Below are positions 38,561 to 51,892 of a stretch of DNA of 64,000 nt, one piece after another; positions within the stretch are counted from its first letter, which is position 1, and each line of letters opens with the position of its first letter. The notes under the pieces are model-generated. The model searched no databases. It saw only the letters and a program-made list of their open reading frames with translations, and was not told the origin of the DNA. The stretch comes from Anarhynchus alexandrinus (lineage: Eukaryota > Chordata > Aves > Charadriiformes > Charadriidae): positions 682,001 through 746,000 of the forward strand of contig VUYV01000192.1 of the NCBI GenBank assembly GCA_008711295.1, in the 5' to 3' direction. The position numbers and the translations under genes are program-made.

Positions 38561-39054
38561 TGTCCTGGTTTCAGCTGGGAGAGAGTTAGTTTTCTTTCTA
38601 GTAGCTGTTGTGTTTTGGGTTTGGCTTGAGAATGATGCTAATAATGCATACTGGTTTAGTTGTTGCCAGGTGATGTTTTACGTTAGTCAAGGACTTTTTC
38701 AGCTTCCCACATAAGCTGAGAGGGAGCACAAGCAGGACAAGCTGGCCAGCAGAATATTTCATACCATAGACGTCATGCTCAGTACATAAACAGGGGCTGG
38801 CCGTGATCACTGCTCAGGATGGGCTGGGCAACTGATCATTGGTTATTATTATATTATATTAACCAACCCCCATTATTATTATTGCCATTTTCCCTTTCCA
38901 TTATTGTTCTACAACACTATCTACCTCAGCCCACAAGTGTTTTTTTTTCCTTTCTCCCCCTTTTCTCCCTCTTCTCCCTCCCCTTCTGGGGGAGAAGGGA
39001 GAGTGAGCGAGCAGCTGCATGGTCCTAGCTGCCTGCTGGGGTTAAACCACAACA
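38561..39054 (+). mobile_element. Solo LTR, avian ERV-L type
   Basis: The element starts TGTCCTGGTTTCAGCTGGGA and ends GGGGTTAAACCACAACA, the TG...CA ends I know from the avian ERV-L-like LTR family. Inside are CATACCATAGACGTCATGCT followed by a TATA-like box, then an ATT-rich stretch, a T- and CT-rich tract, and a GGGAGAGTGAGCGAGCAGC stretch. The length of 494 bp fits that family. No primer-binding site followed by gag or pol is present, so this is a solo LTR formed by recombination. No clear target-site duplication is visible at the edges. The place where I would expect an ATTAAA-type poly(A) signal reads GTTCTACAACACT, so that signal looks lost. The family is from memory; the exact subfamily is unknown. 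Confidence 0.88.
38769..38790 (+). promoter_or_regulatory. CRE-like site and TATA-like box in ERV-L LTR
   Basis: GACGTCA at 38769-38775 is one base short of the palindromic cAMP-response element TGACGTCA; the preceding base is A. It is followed about 7 bases later by a TATA-like TACATAAA (38783-38790). The close spacing suggests the LTR's own core promoter with a CREB/ATF-type site. Activity in the host is not shown by sequence. Confidence 0.45.
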
Positions 39055-41100
39055 ATAACTAATTCTTATTTTATTAAAAGCTATATCGGAGAAGTCATAC
39101 TGACTTCAGCCAGCTGGTAGATGCAGGTGTTGACATATGTGGGCAGTGAATGCATTACAAGGATTATGTTCAATACACTCTGCTGATGCAGTGATTGCAG
39201 GATTTGAGAGTGTAGAGATCAGAGCCGAAATTATTTAAATATAGATTTTCTACACATAGGTTAAGCTTTCTATATTATCAGTTAATGTGTGGAAAACACA
39301 AGTTCAAACAATTGGCATGAGAGCATGAAATTACATAATAGTAAAGTAAAAAGTTCCAGTATCACACCTTTTTGAAAAGCAACTTGCTGTATAACAGCTT
39401 ATTCTGAATTTAAGTCATGCTTTCCCAGGCTCAAGAAATGTTAAGGCTCTAAAGAAGAAAGGGAGAATCTATCTGCAATATCTTGAGAACTACATGAAAC
39501 TCAAAAATGAGGGTCACAAACACATTAAGAATAATCTGTATTTTCAAAACCTACGTAAAACACCAATTATAAAACACAAATAACTTCTAATAGCTAAGGG
39601 AACCCCTGCTTCCAAAATGAAGGACACCTAATTATTGGGGGGGAGGGGAAATTCACAGAATGAAACGTCTGTGAGATTAACAGTATTTTTCAGAGCTCTG
39701 AGGATAATTTGTGGAATGTAGCAGCTTCTATTTTTAATTCAGTGCACTTCAGATCAGGTCTTATGGCCTACACTTCAAAAGGGAAAAAAAAAGTTTCCAC
39801 ACAGACACCTCAGTAATTCAATTATCAGTAAAGGCCAATTACTGACTCCTGTCTCAGATGGGGCACACAAACTCAGGCACTCGGAATAGCTTGGCAGACT
39901 TGAAATTTCATGCCTCTGTGTTTAGGTCTATATTAAGCTGATTAACACTATGAAGAGATGATCAAACTGGTATCATATGTCACAGTTATATTTCTAAGAT
40001 TTCCTATAACAGCAATAGTACTATTCCAGAGCAACCTCTTACACATATTCCTTATAAACCATATGCCATTTTCAACACATCACATATACACTGTATGTAT
40101 ACTGTTTTATTTGTTTGCATTTAATTTGTAGCCTTTGTCCATATGAGCTGTATACATAAACGCAAACATGTAAGGAGAAGTGAGGAACGCAGACCTGGTG
40201 CAATCCAGACTCAAATGAGCAATCACCAGGGCAACAGCAGCTGCTTACATCCTTCACTGTAGCGGTTTCACAGCATAATTTATCTGACTCATAGGTATTT
40301 ATATCTGCTCATTACCCACAAAAGTCTACATCCTGCTTTTACTACGGAAAATAATGGAGGGTCATAGTCACTGATGAAAAGCAAAATTGCAAATTTTGGC
40401 TTTGCTTTAAAAAAATATCAAATGAGGAAGTAAGATACATGAAATAAACTATTTTCAAGTCCTCAGAAACAGTATTTTGTATTTTACATGACAACTTACA
40501 CCCTGACTATTTTATTGTGGTTTGATCTGTATGTATGAACTCCTAAGATGAACAAAAATACTGATTTGTAAATTACTAGTAGACACAGTTAATGATTTCT
40601 GAAAATTAATTTTATTGAATTCATCAAGTTTCAGACAATTCAGTATGCGGTCAAGTAAAATTATTCTTTAGTCTGTGAGCTAATGTTTGTCTTCTGCTCT
40701 TAATTGCACTATATCATCATTTTTGACAGTTCTACACACAGCTCAGACACTAATCCATCCTTCATTTTCTTCTAACGCTCAGTTACCCACCCTCTGCTTT
40801 CTCTCTTTTTACTGTAGGTAAACATCTTTCTTGACAATGACTTCCATGAAGGTTATTTTATCGTTAATGTCTTTTTTTTTTTTCAAACTCTTCTAATTTT
40901 TTGTGTCTCAAAAAAATTGCACCAGCATAAAAAGTAATAAACTTTTTAGTTACTTTCAGTATTCCTTAACATCATTCCTTCTGATTCAGGTCATCACACT
41001 GCTGCTCTCTGCTGTCTGTAAGAAGAATTCACATGAAATTATTACTGAACTAGTCTTCATTGTAGGCTCTGTAACAGGGATGTGTTCACTTTGAATTTTT

Positions 41101-41143
41101 TCATTTCTAATTTTGCTTTCTTCCAAGACTCATTTCTAATTTT
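41101..41143. repeat. Spaced two-copy 14-mer
   Basis: TCATTTCTAATTTT occurs at 41101-41114 and again at 41130-41143, separated by 15 bases. It is a small local duplication without evident role. Confidence 0.5.
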
Positions 41144-41836
41144 ATATGGGAAAAAAATGCATGGAATTGCAAATACCACAAGGTAACAAACATGAGAAGA
41201 GTCAGAACGTTTTGCAAAGCAGTTGCACTCACATTTGAATAATGTGTGGACTATTATATGTGCTTTTGCGTGGTTTCACTTTTAGCCCTTAATTCTTTAA
41301 TCCTGTTTCACCACAACTTCTTAACAAATTCAACCAACAACACTTTTCAAGATATACTGAATGCAGAATTAGGTCCAAATTTCCACATCAGATCCTGCAA
41401 ATGATCTTTACATGGGCTGACTTCAAAAAAGTTCAGAGAAAATAATTGTCACTTAACAGTAGTTTGCACATTTTCCATCATGACAAGACAGAAAATAAAA
41501 TACTAGGAGACATTTCTCTTTGAGAAACAGTAAACTTGGTTACATCAGCAGAAAACTTTTAAACATAGGAAATGCATAGACAGCTCAGAGATTTAACAAT
41601 AAAAAAAATGAAAAGTGCTACCATTCTTGCCTGATTTTTTAAATGGATTATTTAAAGTCATTAGAATGAATACTCTCCCGGGGAAACAATTCTCCTAAAT
41701 GGAGAAATCTTTCACAGTAAGACTTGATACTAACCTGAGTGCTCCTACTTATGTTTTAAGAAGATATGGTATACAAGAAACAGAAAACAATTCATGTCAA
41801 CTGATGGCACAATCCATGATATATCTAGTTATGTGA

Positions 41837-41852
41837 ATATATATATATATAT
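41837..41852. repeat. (AT)8 microsatellite
   Basis: Eight uninterrupted AT dinucleotides. Likely length-variable. Confidence 0.8.
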
Positions 41853-43471
41853 TAGGTACAGGTCCAGATCATTTACACATACAGCAACATTTATGTGGGA
41901 ACCTAGACTTAGCCTGTAATAAGAAAGATGATGCAACTGGAAGCTTGAAATTTTACAGAAAGTGGGCTTAGGTCTTCCCCATTCTTATCAATTTATTCTC
42001 CAGAGACTCAATTTATGCTGCCCCTTTTGCTCTCCTCATCATTTATCAACTCTCTGCTATGGTACCACCTATGGTCTTCTGAATAACACACTTCAGAATA
42101 CTGAAAATCTGACAGTCATGCCTAGTTATATGTGCAACACAAAACAGAAGCACAGCTACAGTAAAAGTTGTGAATCTATGGGCAAATCAGAGATGCTCTC
42201 TGTTTTATAGTTTGGATGGAAACGCAGCTAGCCTATTTAGATTTTGGCCTTCTGCTCCAAAATCTCTTCATCTGTTTTATTTAGGATGCTTCTTCTGTTC
42301 CAGTTCCTGATACGACAGAAGAAAAGGCGCTCTATAAATGCCTGAAAAAATACCAATGAAAACAACTCACAAGTACAAAATTTCTGCATTGTGAGTCAAC
42401 AATAGCAGCTGGATTGTCCCCAAAACATGGATGGGATTAGTCAGTCTTCCAGGTGCTCATGGCTACAAGCAATACACGAAAATGTCTTAATTACGATTTA
42501 ACATAAATTAGGATTAGCGTACACAGGAAGGCTTAGTCAGTTATCAGCAGCATGTGTTTTATCTAAACTGGCATTTTGCGCAATGTTAGTTATATAGTCC
42601 ATTTATCACCTCACATAGGTTGACTCTTACACAAAAGCATTTCATGATAGGTAAAGCAGGATTTCTCAAACTCTGTATATAATCTAAACCTAAAAGCATT
42701 ACTACCCAAGCAGCCAGGCACTTCCTCCAGCACATGGGAGCAGACCAAAGAAACCCCTAAAATCCTAAGTTACCTTTCCTTGAGAAAAAGGAAAGTAAAC
42801 CAAAGTACAAAATCTTAAAATTTAACCCCTTTCATACTAAAGCCAACTAGATTTGGAAATACTGCTCTAATTATTTATTTTTAATTAAAATGTCGAAAAG
42901 AAAATATAGCTGCTTTGAAGAAAATACTCCCCAATAGGTTGTCAATACATGTGGCTACTTCACAGAAGCAGTTTATTCTCATTTTGTTTCTATGCAACAT
43001 TCTTCTCATACCCATACTAGCTTCACAAAAGATATCCATAGTATATACTTATTCAAAGTACTGTATCCATATTCAAAATATTAAGGAAATGAAAAAAGGA
43101 CTTCTCTACCATTGTTAGCACTCCTAACCAACTAACAAAGACAAATACCAGTGTATATTTCTGTAAGAACTGCTTGAAAATTTTCAACACTTTTTTTTTT
43201 AAAGAAGCAAGTGTTAATTCACTGAACTTAAAATTATTGTTGAAAACTAATTTGATAGGTCTTAGAATATGAACTCTGGTCAATCCAGAGAACAGAGACC
43301 CACAATATCAAAGTCCCAACAGTGTAGGAGGACATGGAAAAGTAAGGATTTCAACTCATTCTGTCCCTAATTCTGACCAAAGACTGACCTTTGGGTCACT
43401 AAAAAAAAGGGTACCCCTCACTAAAGGTTAACAATTTCCCCGTTCTTACCAAATTCAGCCAAAATATCATG

Positions 43472-43497
43472 GAATGCTTTGACAGAATGCTTTGTCA
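43472..43497. repeat. 13-mer tandem pair
   Basis: GAATGCTTTGACA is followed directly by GAATGCTTTGTCA, one mismatch in 13. A recent local duplication is the simplest reading. Confidence 0.65.
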
Positions 43498-44379
43498 TCA
43501 CTAGGATGGTAAAATTTCCACATCAATATCAGCAACTCCAGTTCTCTCACAATGCAGAACCACAGAAGAGAACAGAAAATCTCCATGGAGAATTCAGACC
43601 ACACATGGCAATTCTACATCAGGACTTGCATATAAGACCTTGCACTTTAGGAACAAAAAATTCCCATGCATGAGGTTGTATTTAAAAGATAATCTGAAGT
43701 TTTTATCTCCAGATATGTTTTATACAAATAAATCACGTTCTGCAATTCCTTCAGATATTGACAATTATTCCAGGAAATTGTCAGGAAAGGATTTGATGCC
43801 AGCATATGATTTCTCATGGCAATACATTAACAAATCCATAAATTTATTTACTGTGTGATAATTCTTCCGCATTAGAAAACCAGGACAAATATGTTATAAA
43901 CTCTCTGTGAAAAGAAATCAAAAATACTAAAAATAAATACCTAATTCTGGAATAGCTGGAAAATGTTTTTAATACTATACCAAAAACATATTACCAGAGG
44001 AATCAATAAACTTCAAAGGTAGTTTTCTGATGTAAGAAATTGAAATAATAAAACAGAAGGTTTAGGGAAAAAAAAACAACATTAATTTTGATATTTTAGG
44101 TTCAAGTTAGTTTTAGACTGTGAACTATTTCCAAAGTTACATTCACAAAGCTAGCCTGACACATACTCCTAAAATACCTAAATTTGTTAAAAAGCTTTGC
44201 ATCAATACAATTCCTTAGCTACCCACACTTCTTCCACTTGCATGTACAGAACCAGCCAAAAAAACTCACAACTCATAGCTAAGGTATTTGATTTTTTCTT
44301 AGCTAAACTTAGATGAACTCTGCAAAGAAGACACTCAACTGCATTTTCTGAACCACATTCTGACAAAGTTGCCGCTTCA

Positions 44380-44530
44380 TGCGTTGTGCCTGGCTGCAGC
44401 AACAGCAGCCCCTGCACTCTGCCCACCCGCCTTCAGCAGCCAACCTGGAGATCCTGGTGGCACCCACAGCGGCCGGGGACTTAGGATGGTGCAGAAGTGA
44501 AGGCCTGGCAGCTCTGGATCCCTGCCTTGC
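44380..44530. other. Isolated GC-rich patch
   Basis: About 150 bp is clearly GC-rich against AT-rich flanks and includes repeated GCAGC/CAGCAG trinucleotides (CAGCAACAGCAGCCCCTGCA) and GCGGCCGGGG. Open frames of 82 codons (plus, 44379-44627) and 98 codons (minus, 44309-44605) cross it because GC-rich DNA has few stops. Neither shows a recognisable domain. It could be an old unrecognised repeat, a regulatory element or an exon of an unknown transcript. Confidence 0.35.
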
Positions 44531-47045
44531 ATCACCAATTTTATTCCAGAAAAAATATGCTCCAGCTATCCCATTTTTTGAAAACAGTGCAATACAACTA
44601 TACAAAATTGTTTACCAGAAGTCTTAGCATGCAAGAAAATACTTGGCCAGGGCTTAAAAGGTTTCTACCTTCTAGTTATTCTCTCCACTATCAATGTGCC
44701 CTACAGTTCCTATTGTATTAATCCCTGATGCAATGTTAAGCACCTGATTTTTCAAGAGACCACTTGTACACTTTGGCCTACACTTATGCAGCTAACTAAA
44801 TGAGGATTTTGGTGCGCTCTCTGTTAAGCAGCTGACCTAAGAGGTTTATGCAAAGAGAATGACAGCAGAGCAGGAAGAATAAAGCAATCAATATACAACC
44901 AGTTCAGTTTGGGAGATGAGGATTCCAGCAATTGTAATTGATGCGCAACATATATAGGAAGGGTCAGTTTCCTTTGTTATTTAAGACCAAGTATCAAAGT
45001 AACGAAAAGGAAACGACTGAATTGCTTCTGACAGATGTAATGAATTAATAGTTTCCTCTTCCCCCTTTGGATTCAGAATTAATTCTTGGCCTATATTGGC
45101 ATTTCCCTCACTGGAAAATTTAATTTGCATCATTAAAGCCCTGAGCCTTTTGCCACATTTGCAACTGACACATGTGCACCAGAAAAAAAAAAAACCTGTG
45201 TAATTTCAGTAAACTTGTTAATATGATGATTTTAAGTATTATTTAAAATTCTACTTATGCATCAATAAGCTGCTTTGGTTAAAGAAAATGTTATTATATT
45301 AACGCCAACAGACACAAAAATGTATTTCACTGATAAGAGATCTGACTTCTCACTGAGATTCTGATTAAGTTTAAGCACATTTAACATTAAGGGAATTAAG
45401 TGCTTTGCTGAACACAGACCTTCTTTCTTGATCCAGCAAGTCCATGCTGGCCCTATGACTGATCTTACAGAGCATGGAAGCAATACCTACCACTCTCTGG
45501 ATCCATTGCCTGTGACACCACAACAGTCAATTATCAAAAAAATAATTTACATGTTGATACACTTGGATTTGACACTCAGCTTTGTCTTTTAGAAAAAGAA
45601 TCAAGGACTTTTTCCTGATGTCAATAGTAAAAATGTGAGCATTTCTATAAAAACATGATCATGCCCTTAAAACAAATTACTGTGAGGAGAAAAGAGACTG
45701 TAGTAGTATTCCATTTGAAATACTGCTTGATACTACCACAGCTCTGGTGGTAATCACTAGTTAACTATTCCACCAAAATGAATTTTTTCCTGTATTCCTT
45801 TATATACATTCAGATGAATGACTATGAGAAGACACACACTGAGTGTGAATGATACATTTTGGGTACCTTGCACCAAATATAAAAAAGTCTAGATGAAAGA
45901 AAAACTTCCTAAAGAATTAACAGGCTGACACGAAGGTAAGCCATCTACACTAGAAGCTGGAGTGGTTTTACGCATGATTAGGTGATATGAGGCTACCCTA
46001 CCTTTAATAGAAGGCCACACTTTTATTTACACGTGTAAAGAACCAATTAAATTAATGTCTTGGAAACAATCACATGTAATAGTCCACTGTAAAACTATTG
46101 TGTATGTTTTAAAGACTTTCCTTCTCCTGTGTTCTTCCCCAGTGTCATCACAACAATTTACACCTTCCCGCTCACAGTTCAGACATTGGCTGCAACTTCA
46201 GGACAGACAAAGGTACGATGCTGAATAGTAAAACATATAATTTGAAATTATCATAACTGTCCATGCCCTTAAGAACATTTGCTCTGGAACACCAGCAGGG
46301 AGTTGCTCTTTTCCCCTTCCCCAAAACTTAAAGTATTTTCCCTTCCAAATGTCTGATGAAAGACTGCAACAAAAATACACAGAGCAGCATGTGCTAAATA
46401 TCCCCTGTAAATCCTCCTTGAACTCAAAACAAAAGACTCCATGAAATAAGGACATGCACCACTTAACATGAGGAAAAAAACCTGGTTTTAGTCTGAGAAC
46501 TACTATCACTCCAAACTTACAAACTTTCAGTTTTGTTCACATTTACCTTAGAGATTCATGAATAAAACCTTAACTTCAGTTTAAAGGGATGCCATCAACT
46601 TGAAAGTGACTTTAGTTTGAGTATTTCACCTAATACCAATGAACACAACTACAAAATTATTATTACTGAAAGTGATAGCAGTTTTCTCTGATTTCCAATT
46701 CTTTATTCTGCTCATGGTACCGCACTCTGCACTGGTCTCCTGGCTAATAAAGATTAACTTTTCTCTAAGACTTCTTGGGAAGTTTACTAGCAGTAGCTGC
46801 TGAAAGCAAGGAAAGAAAGCTGCCTGTACTGAGAGATGATCTGCAGTGATGATTCTGGATTTTGTTCCTCATTTCCGTGCAATTGTTTTCTTCTGAAATA
46901 AGGAACCGAGTTCTAGAACGCTGATAACAATACTGACATAAAACACGGAACTGATAGTACTCCCTGGATGACTCAGGTCAGTCACCTGTTATTGCAGTCA
47001 AACTCAAAGATCAGTCCTTATAAACAAATCGGGAGCTATCATACC

Positions 47046-47061
47046 AAAAAAAAAAAAAAAA
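47046..47061. repeat. 16-base A homopolymer
   Basis: A16 with no adjacent retroposed body that I can recognise, so a simple homopolymer rather than a SINE or processed-copy tail is the default reading. A similar A15 run follows a G-run at 61782-61796. Confidence 0.7.
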
Positions 47062-50000
47062 GTTAGGGTTTTTGCACTCACTGCTCCCCAAAGTCTCAGT
47101 CCTCAGGTGGTTAAAAACTGCAAACTGCCCTCACATTATTTTTTTTTCCTCATATCCACTGAAAATGTACTATATACTGTAGTGAGGATATACTGTAATA
47201 TATCAAGTGGAAAACAGCATTACAAAATTAAGATATATTAATTTTCTTCCTACTTTGACTGGGCCCCTTTGTTAAACATTACTAAGCTTTTAGTAAATAA
47301 GAGCCTTCCTCTGGCCTTCACCTCCTGCTAAATTATCTCAGCAAGATCATAAATCCAGGGTCTGTGACCGTAAGAATCAAGCTCCATAGGAGTGAGTGAT
47401 AATAATACAAGTGGTATTACAGGTATCTTCAACACCAGATATAGAAACTATTGTACTGACTGACAATCAACACCCACATGTTCTCAAAGGAGTTATCTTT
47501 ATCAAACTTTGTCACCTTGTCAAGTTCTTTATTACTGGGAAAGTATTTTAAAGAAAACAATCAAGCTCTATCTAGAATCTCTGAAGGTGCTGAAGTGCTT
47601 TAACACTGGCAAAGCCAGGACTATGAAAGATCTGGGAAAAAATGAGGGAGGGAAGTTTTAGAACATATAAACGAACAGCAGAGGAGCACTTTGTACGTAA
47701 TACCTGAAGGAGGAATGTATTTCAACCATGTGAATGCAAATTTTTTTATAGCTGAATATCAGAATCGGTGCACTTTATAAAAATTTTATAACTATTTCAT
47801 TGCTTAGACTTTAAGGTCTGCCTAGACTTACTGCCTATGAATCATAAAATCTGGACAATTTTCTCTGTCTTCCAATTCAGCACAGGTTTTGGTATCTTTC
47901 AAATTTTGATCTTTTAACAGATAGATGCACACTTAAATTAACATGGTTACAAATCAATAGTACCATAACCTGGGGTTTAAATCAAAAGGAATGGGCTAAA
48001 AATGTAATTAATTAGCAAGGGGAGTTTTAAATAATACAGATTAAAGTATCAGCTACTTTTTAAGTGTAAGCTATTGGCTGAGGAAAAGAGTTGTATAAAT
48101 AACAGATTTTTTTTCTATAAAAAGAAAAATTATATTAGACATCAGAAACAAAACGTCTTCAATGCTGTGGTCATTTAGTCTCATACTTAAAAAATAAAGT
48201 TAATTATTTTATTTGCATTACAGTAGTTCAAGGCAGTCCTCATCAAGGATTATTTTACAAGCCTGCAAAATAAGGAGCATCCCATCCTGATGCTCTAATA
48301 ATTTAACCTCTAGATCCCATAGGATTGATTCCACTAGATAAGTTATGCTAGCACACATTTGCAGCTCAGCCACTTTCCTCAGTGAAGCATCAAAATAATG
48401 CCACATGGGTAAAACGCTGCTCCCCCTCCCCAATGGAGACTTTGGGAGCTTTAATACTCAATTCTTTGGTACTCAAATATTAAAAATAAAAGCTAAACAT
48501 ATGTAATTCCAAGGGTCTGCTTGGCCAGAAAGACTTGGCCAATTATCAGTCTACTAGTGTATCTCTCCAACACCTGAGAATGCCATGCACATAAATTATA
48601 ATATATTAATAATATAGTATTAGTTAGAAAGGGTCAGGTTATTAAGTTTTCCTCTTTTCATTAAGCAGAGAGAAAACACAGATAAAGTGCTACTGAAAAG
48701 TACCAAAATGTCAAAAAGAACCCTCAAGTACAATTTGCAAAGCAGAATTTACATTTAGCTAGTATCTCATCCATTATATTTTATGGAAAATATGCTATTT
48801 CCATCAAAAGATTGTGTAAAAATGCCAAACACAAAACACTGCTACTGACAAAGCCATCAGATGAAAAAACTGCATTCCACCCACTAACCATAATTAAAAC
48901 CTATTATTTCCATTTAGTAAGTGTGGACAACTAAATCTATTCTGGGGAAAAATACTTTTTGTTTAATTAAACGAGAAATTATTTTTGCTGCTAAGAAATC
49001 AAATGCACTCTAGAACTATTACAAACCTTCTTCTGAATAGTCTTTTGCCTCAGAGACTGAATTAAAAGACGGATTATACAAACAGCTCCCATTCAGCATA
49101 GCTCTTACTATCATAAGTAATCTAAAAGGATACTAAGCAAATTGAAGCTCTAATTAACGCTACTTGGTAGTGGTAGAATAACATTAACAAGATGTATTTT
49201 CATTGCCATACCGTTTAGGAGCCACAGCCATTAAAAAAGGACACTTTGCTAGGTAAGAGACAGACAGAACAGAATGGAGCTTATAAACTCTTTGAGACAG
49301 TAACCCAAGTAGAAAGCTTAAGAGACAGCTTAAAAAGGTAAGTTTTTCATTAATTTATCTGGGACCAAAACACAGCAGCGAACAGGTAGTGAGGCAAGGG
49401 AAGAGATTTTCTTATTCTATTCTACCTTTGCCACTTACATGAAGTTTGCATCATCAGATGCCCAATAAAAGAGAAGACAATGTCATAGGAAACAATCCAT
49501 CAGATGAGCCACAAAGCAAGCATGGCACCTCATGCTTGTGTGTTGGCCGCTCCTTATACAGGATCATGAGCCTCCATCTAGCAATGCATATTCATGTCCG
49601 GATTGCTTTTAAAGCTCGGGCAGTTCAGGCATGTTCTTATTTCAGGTTCTGCGTCTGTGGCCAAAAACACGTCTAAGTTTATTCAAAATAAAAAGGCAGG
49701 ACGGCTCTCTTACCCAGAGACCTTCCTAGCTTAATTTATTACAGATGTGAGCTATTCTGTTAAGGAATAAAGTGCATAAAAGAAACATCTCAGGTGTGTC
49801 CAAGGAGGGTGCATTTTGCAATTCTGGACTACTTGGGAATTCAGTTTTATTCCTATCCTTTCAGTAAGACAACGTTTGCCATTGAAAAAAAACCTACAAG
49901 ATTCCCAAAAAAACTTCAAGAGAAAGTGGACCTGTGAACTGTATTGCTGAACATCACAACAAAACAAACTAAGCATACTAAAAATGCAATTCCAATGGAA

Positions 50001-51796
50001 TCCAATAAACAGGATAAACTGTAAATTGTTATAACTCTGTTAAAATGAGAGCAGGTTTACTTTTATTAGAGATAATTCTCTATTTCCTCAGGTTTCAAGG
50101 GGAATTAATACTGTGTAGCTGGTATTGGTGAACTAAAATGGAGAATGTTGTAATTACTATTGTTTCAGATCAAAATATATTTTGCACTTTCCTTTATGCA
50201 TTAGAAGTTCACGGTTAAAGGAAATTTAGAATCATCTTTTTCTTAGCTACAAGTGTCCACACTATCTTATCTTACATTGTCGGCACTTAATGGATTTTAT
50301 CTAATAGATACAGCAGTCATAATAAAAGTTTAAGATAACTATTTAATTTTTGGCTGTATTAACATTATAATGTAAGGAATCCTAATTTTATTTGCCTTGA
50401 TAATCCAAGATTAAATTTACTCAGACATTTTATCTTGCTTGCCCTTACAACAGTTAAAGAAATTCACTTTAAATGTAATGAATTATATTTCTTCATTATA
50501 TGAACTTTGTTGATTTCCATAGATTTAATTTAGAAATAAAATTATTTCCAGTACGTACTGGAACACTGATAATGAAACTATTGAATGCATTTTTCTCTGT
50601 CTATAGTTAAAAATCATTTGAACTCATTTGGAGGGCTTGGATTCTTAGTTTTGCATAAATGAGATACTGCCTCAATTTATGTTCATTGCTATGGTGATTC
50701 CTATAGCTCCGTGTACCATGGACACTCAATTACAAAATAAGGTTCAGAAATTTACAATTTGCCTCAAATTCTCAGTACTGATCTCTTGAAACATGATGCA
50801 TCGAATTTATTGAAGTATATTTCAAGAGGCAATTTCACAATGAGATTTTGCAAGACTTCTTTCCAATTCCTACAAGTCTTTTTGATTCAGTGGCGATTAA
50901 TTATTTCACTCACACAGATACTATTTCCAAAATACAATCTCCATAACATGGTCAAGACAGTCTCTGTAGTGCCATCAGAAGTGCTTCAAGCCACAAAACG
51001 GAGAACTCTGGTGGATAAATTTGGTGGTGGTACAAAACGGCACGTTTCAGTGGAATTGCACAGCATTTGCAAGCAGAGCGCCGTGCCAATTTGACCAGCA
51101 ACACAGTCTACTGGACAGCACATCGATATCGTGGAGTATCACTGTACTTTGTCTAAACAGGCTTTATTTTTTCGTTGGTAGGTGCAATGGATAGAGACAG
51201 ACAAGAGGAGTTAACAAAACAGCACTGGAGGGAATAAACATTTGCTGATTCTGCCAACACAGAATAGGTGGTAGCAAGTTAGCTGTTGTGCCACTCCAGA
51301 GCTTGTGGAGAGATGGGTGGCTGCCTTTAATACTGGCAGTATTTACTGCCTCAGAAACTAAAACTCCTTTGACCTGAATAGAAATGCTCACAATCAGTGC
51401 AGTGGCATAAACGGAACAGTGAAATATTCAGATGTTCAGATGTTGTGGAACTTCTTCAGCACCTGAACTGTCTTACCTAAAGTAACAAGATTACTCATAA
51501 CAAGAAGAAAGACAACCAGAAATAAAATTAACTTGCAAAACCTTTATGTTGAAAATTGTTCATGATAAATTTTTATGGACGTGAATCAAAGTTCATTCAA
51601 GTCAGTTAAAGTCTCTGGTATCAGTGTTTGCATCATCACCTAAAACCCCATCTTATTCACAAAGATAATTCACGTTACAGCAAGTTTTACCCAAATAATT
51701 TCTGCAAGATGAGAACACCTAGACATGTTAGGTACTTAACTTACTAGACTATGTTAGATACCCAAGAATAACATAAGTTACAAGAACATCGCAGTA

Positions 51797-51892
51797 TTTA
51801 ATAGATTAATCTCACAATATGCTTGTAAAGAAGAGGAATAATATTGTCACAGCTTTACAAAGTGAAACTGGAACACAGAGCAAATATGCCAC
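51797..51892 (+). mobile_element. Possible MIR/CORE-SINE fragment
   Basis: The text AATCTCACAATATG, then GAATAATATTGTCACAGCTT, then ACAAAGTGAAACTGGAACACAG keeps the order of a well-known MIR segment (ATCCTCACAAC, TATTATTATCCCCATTT, ACAGATGAGGAAACTGAGGCACAG). The resemblance is by eye to a consensus recalled from memory and is strongly diverged. MIR-type CORE-SINEs are old and sparse in birds, which fits the decay. Polarity as written is the same as the usual MIR consensus. Confidence 0.4.

Noticed and set aside
47046..47061. A16 run as a SINE or processed pseudogene tail
   Set aside because: No recognisable retroposed body or flanking target-site duplication lies beside it.
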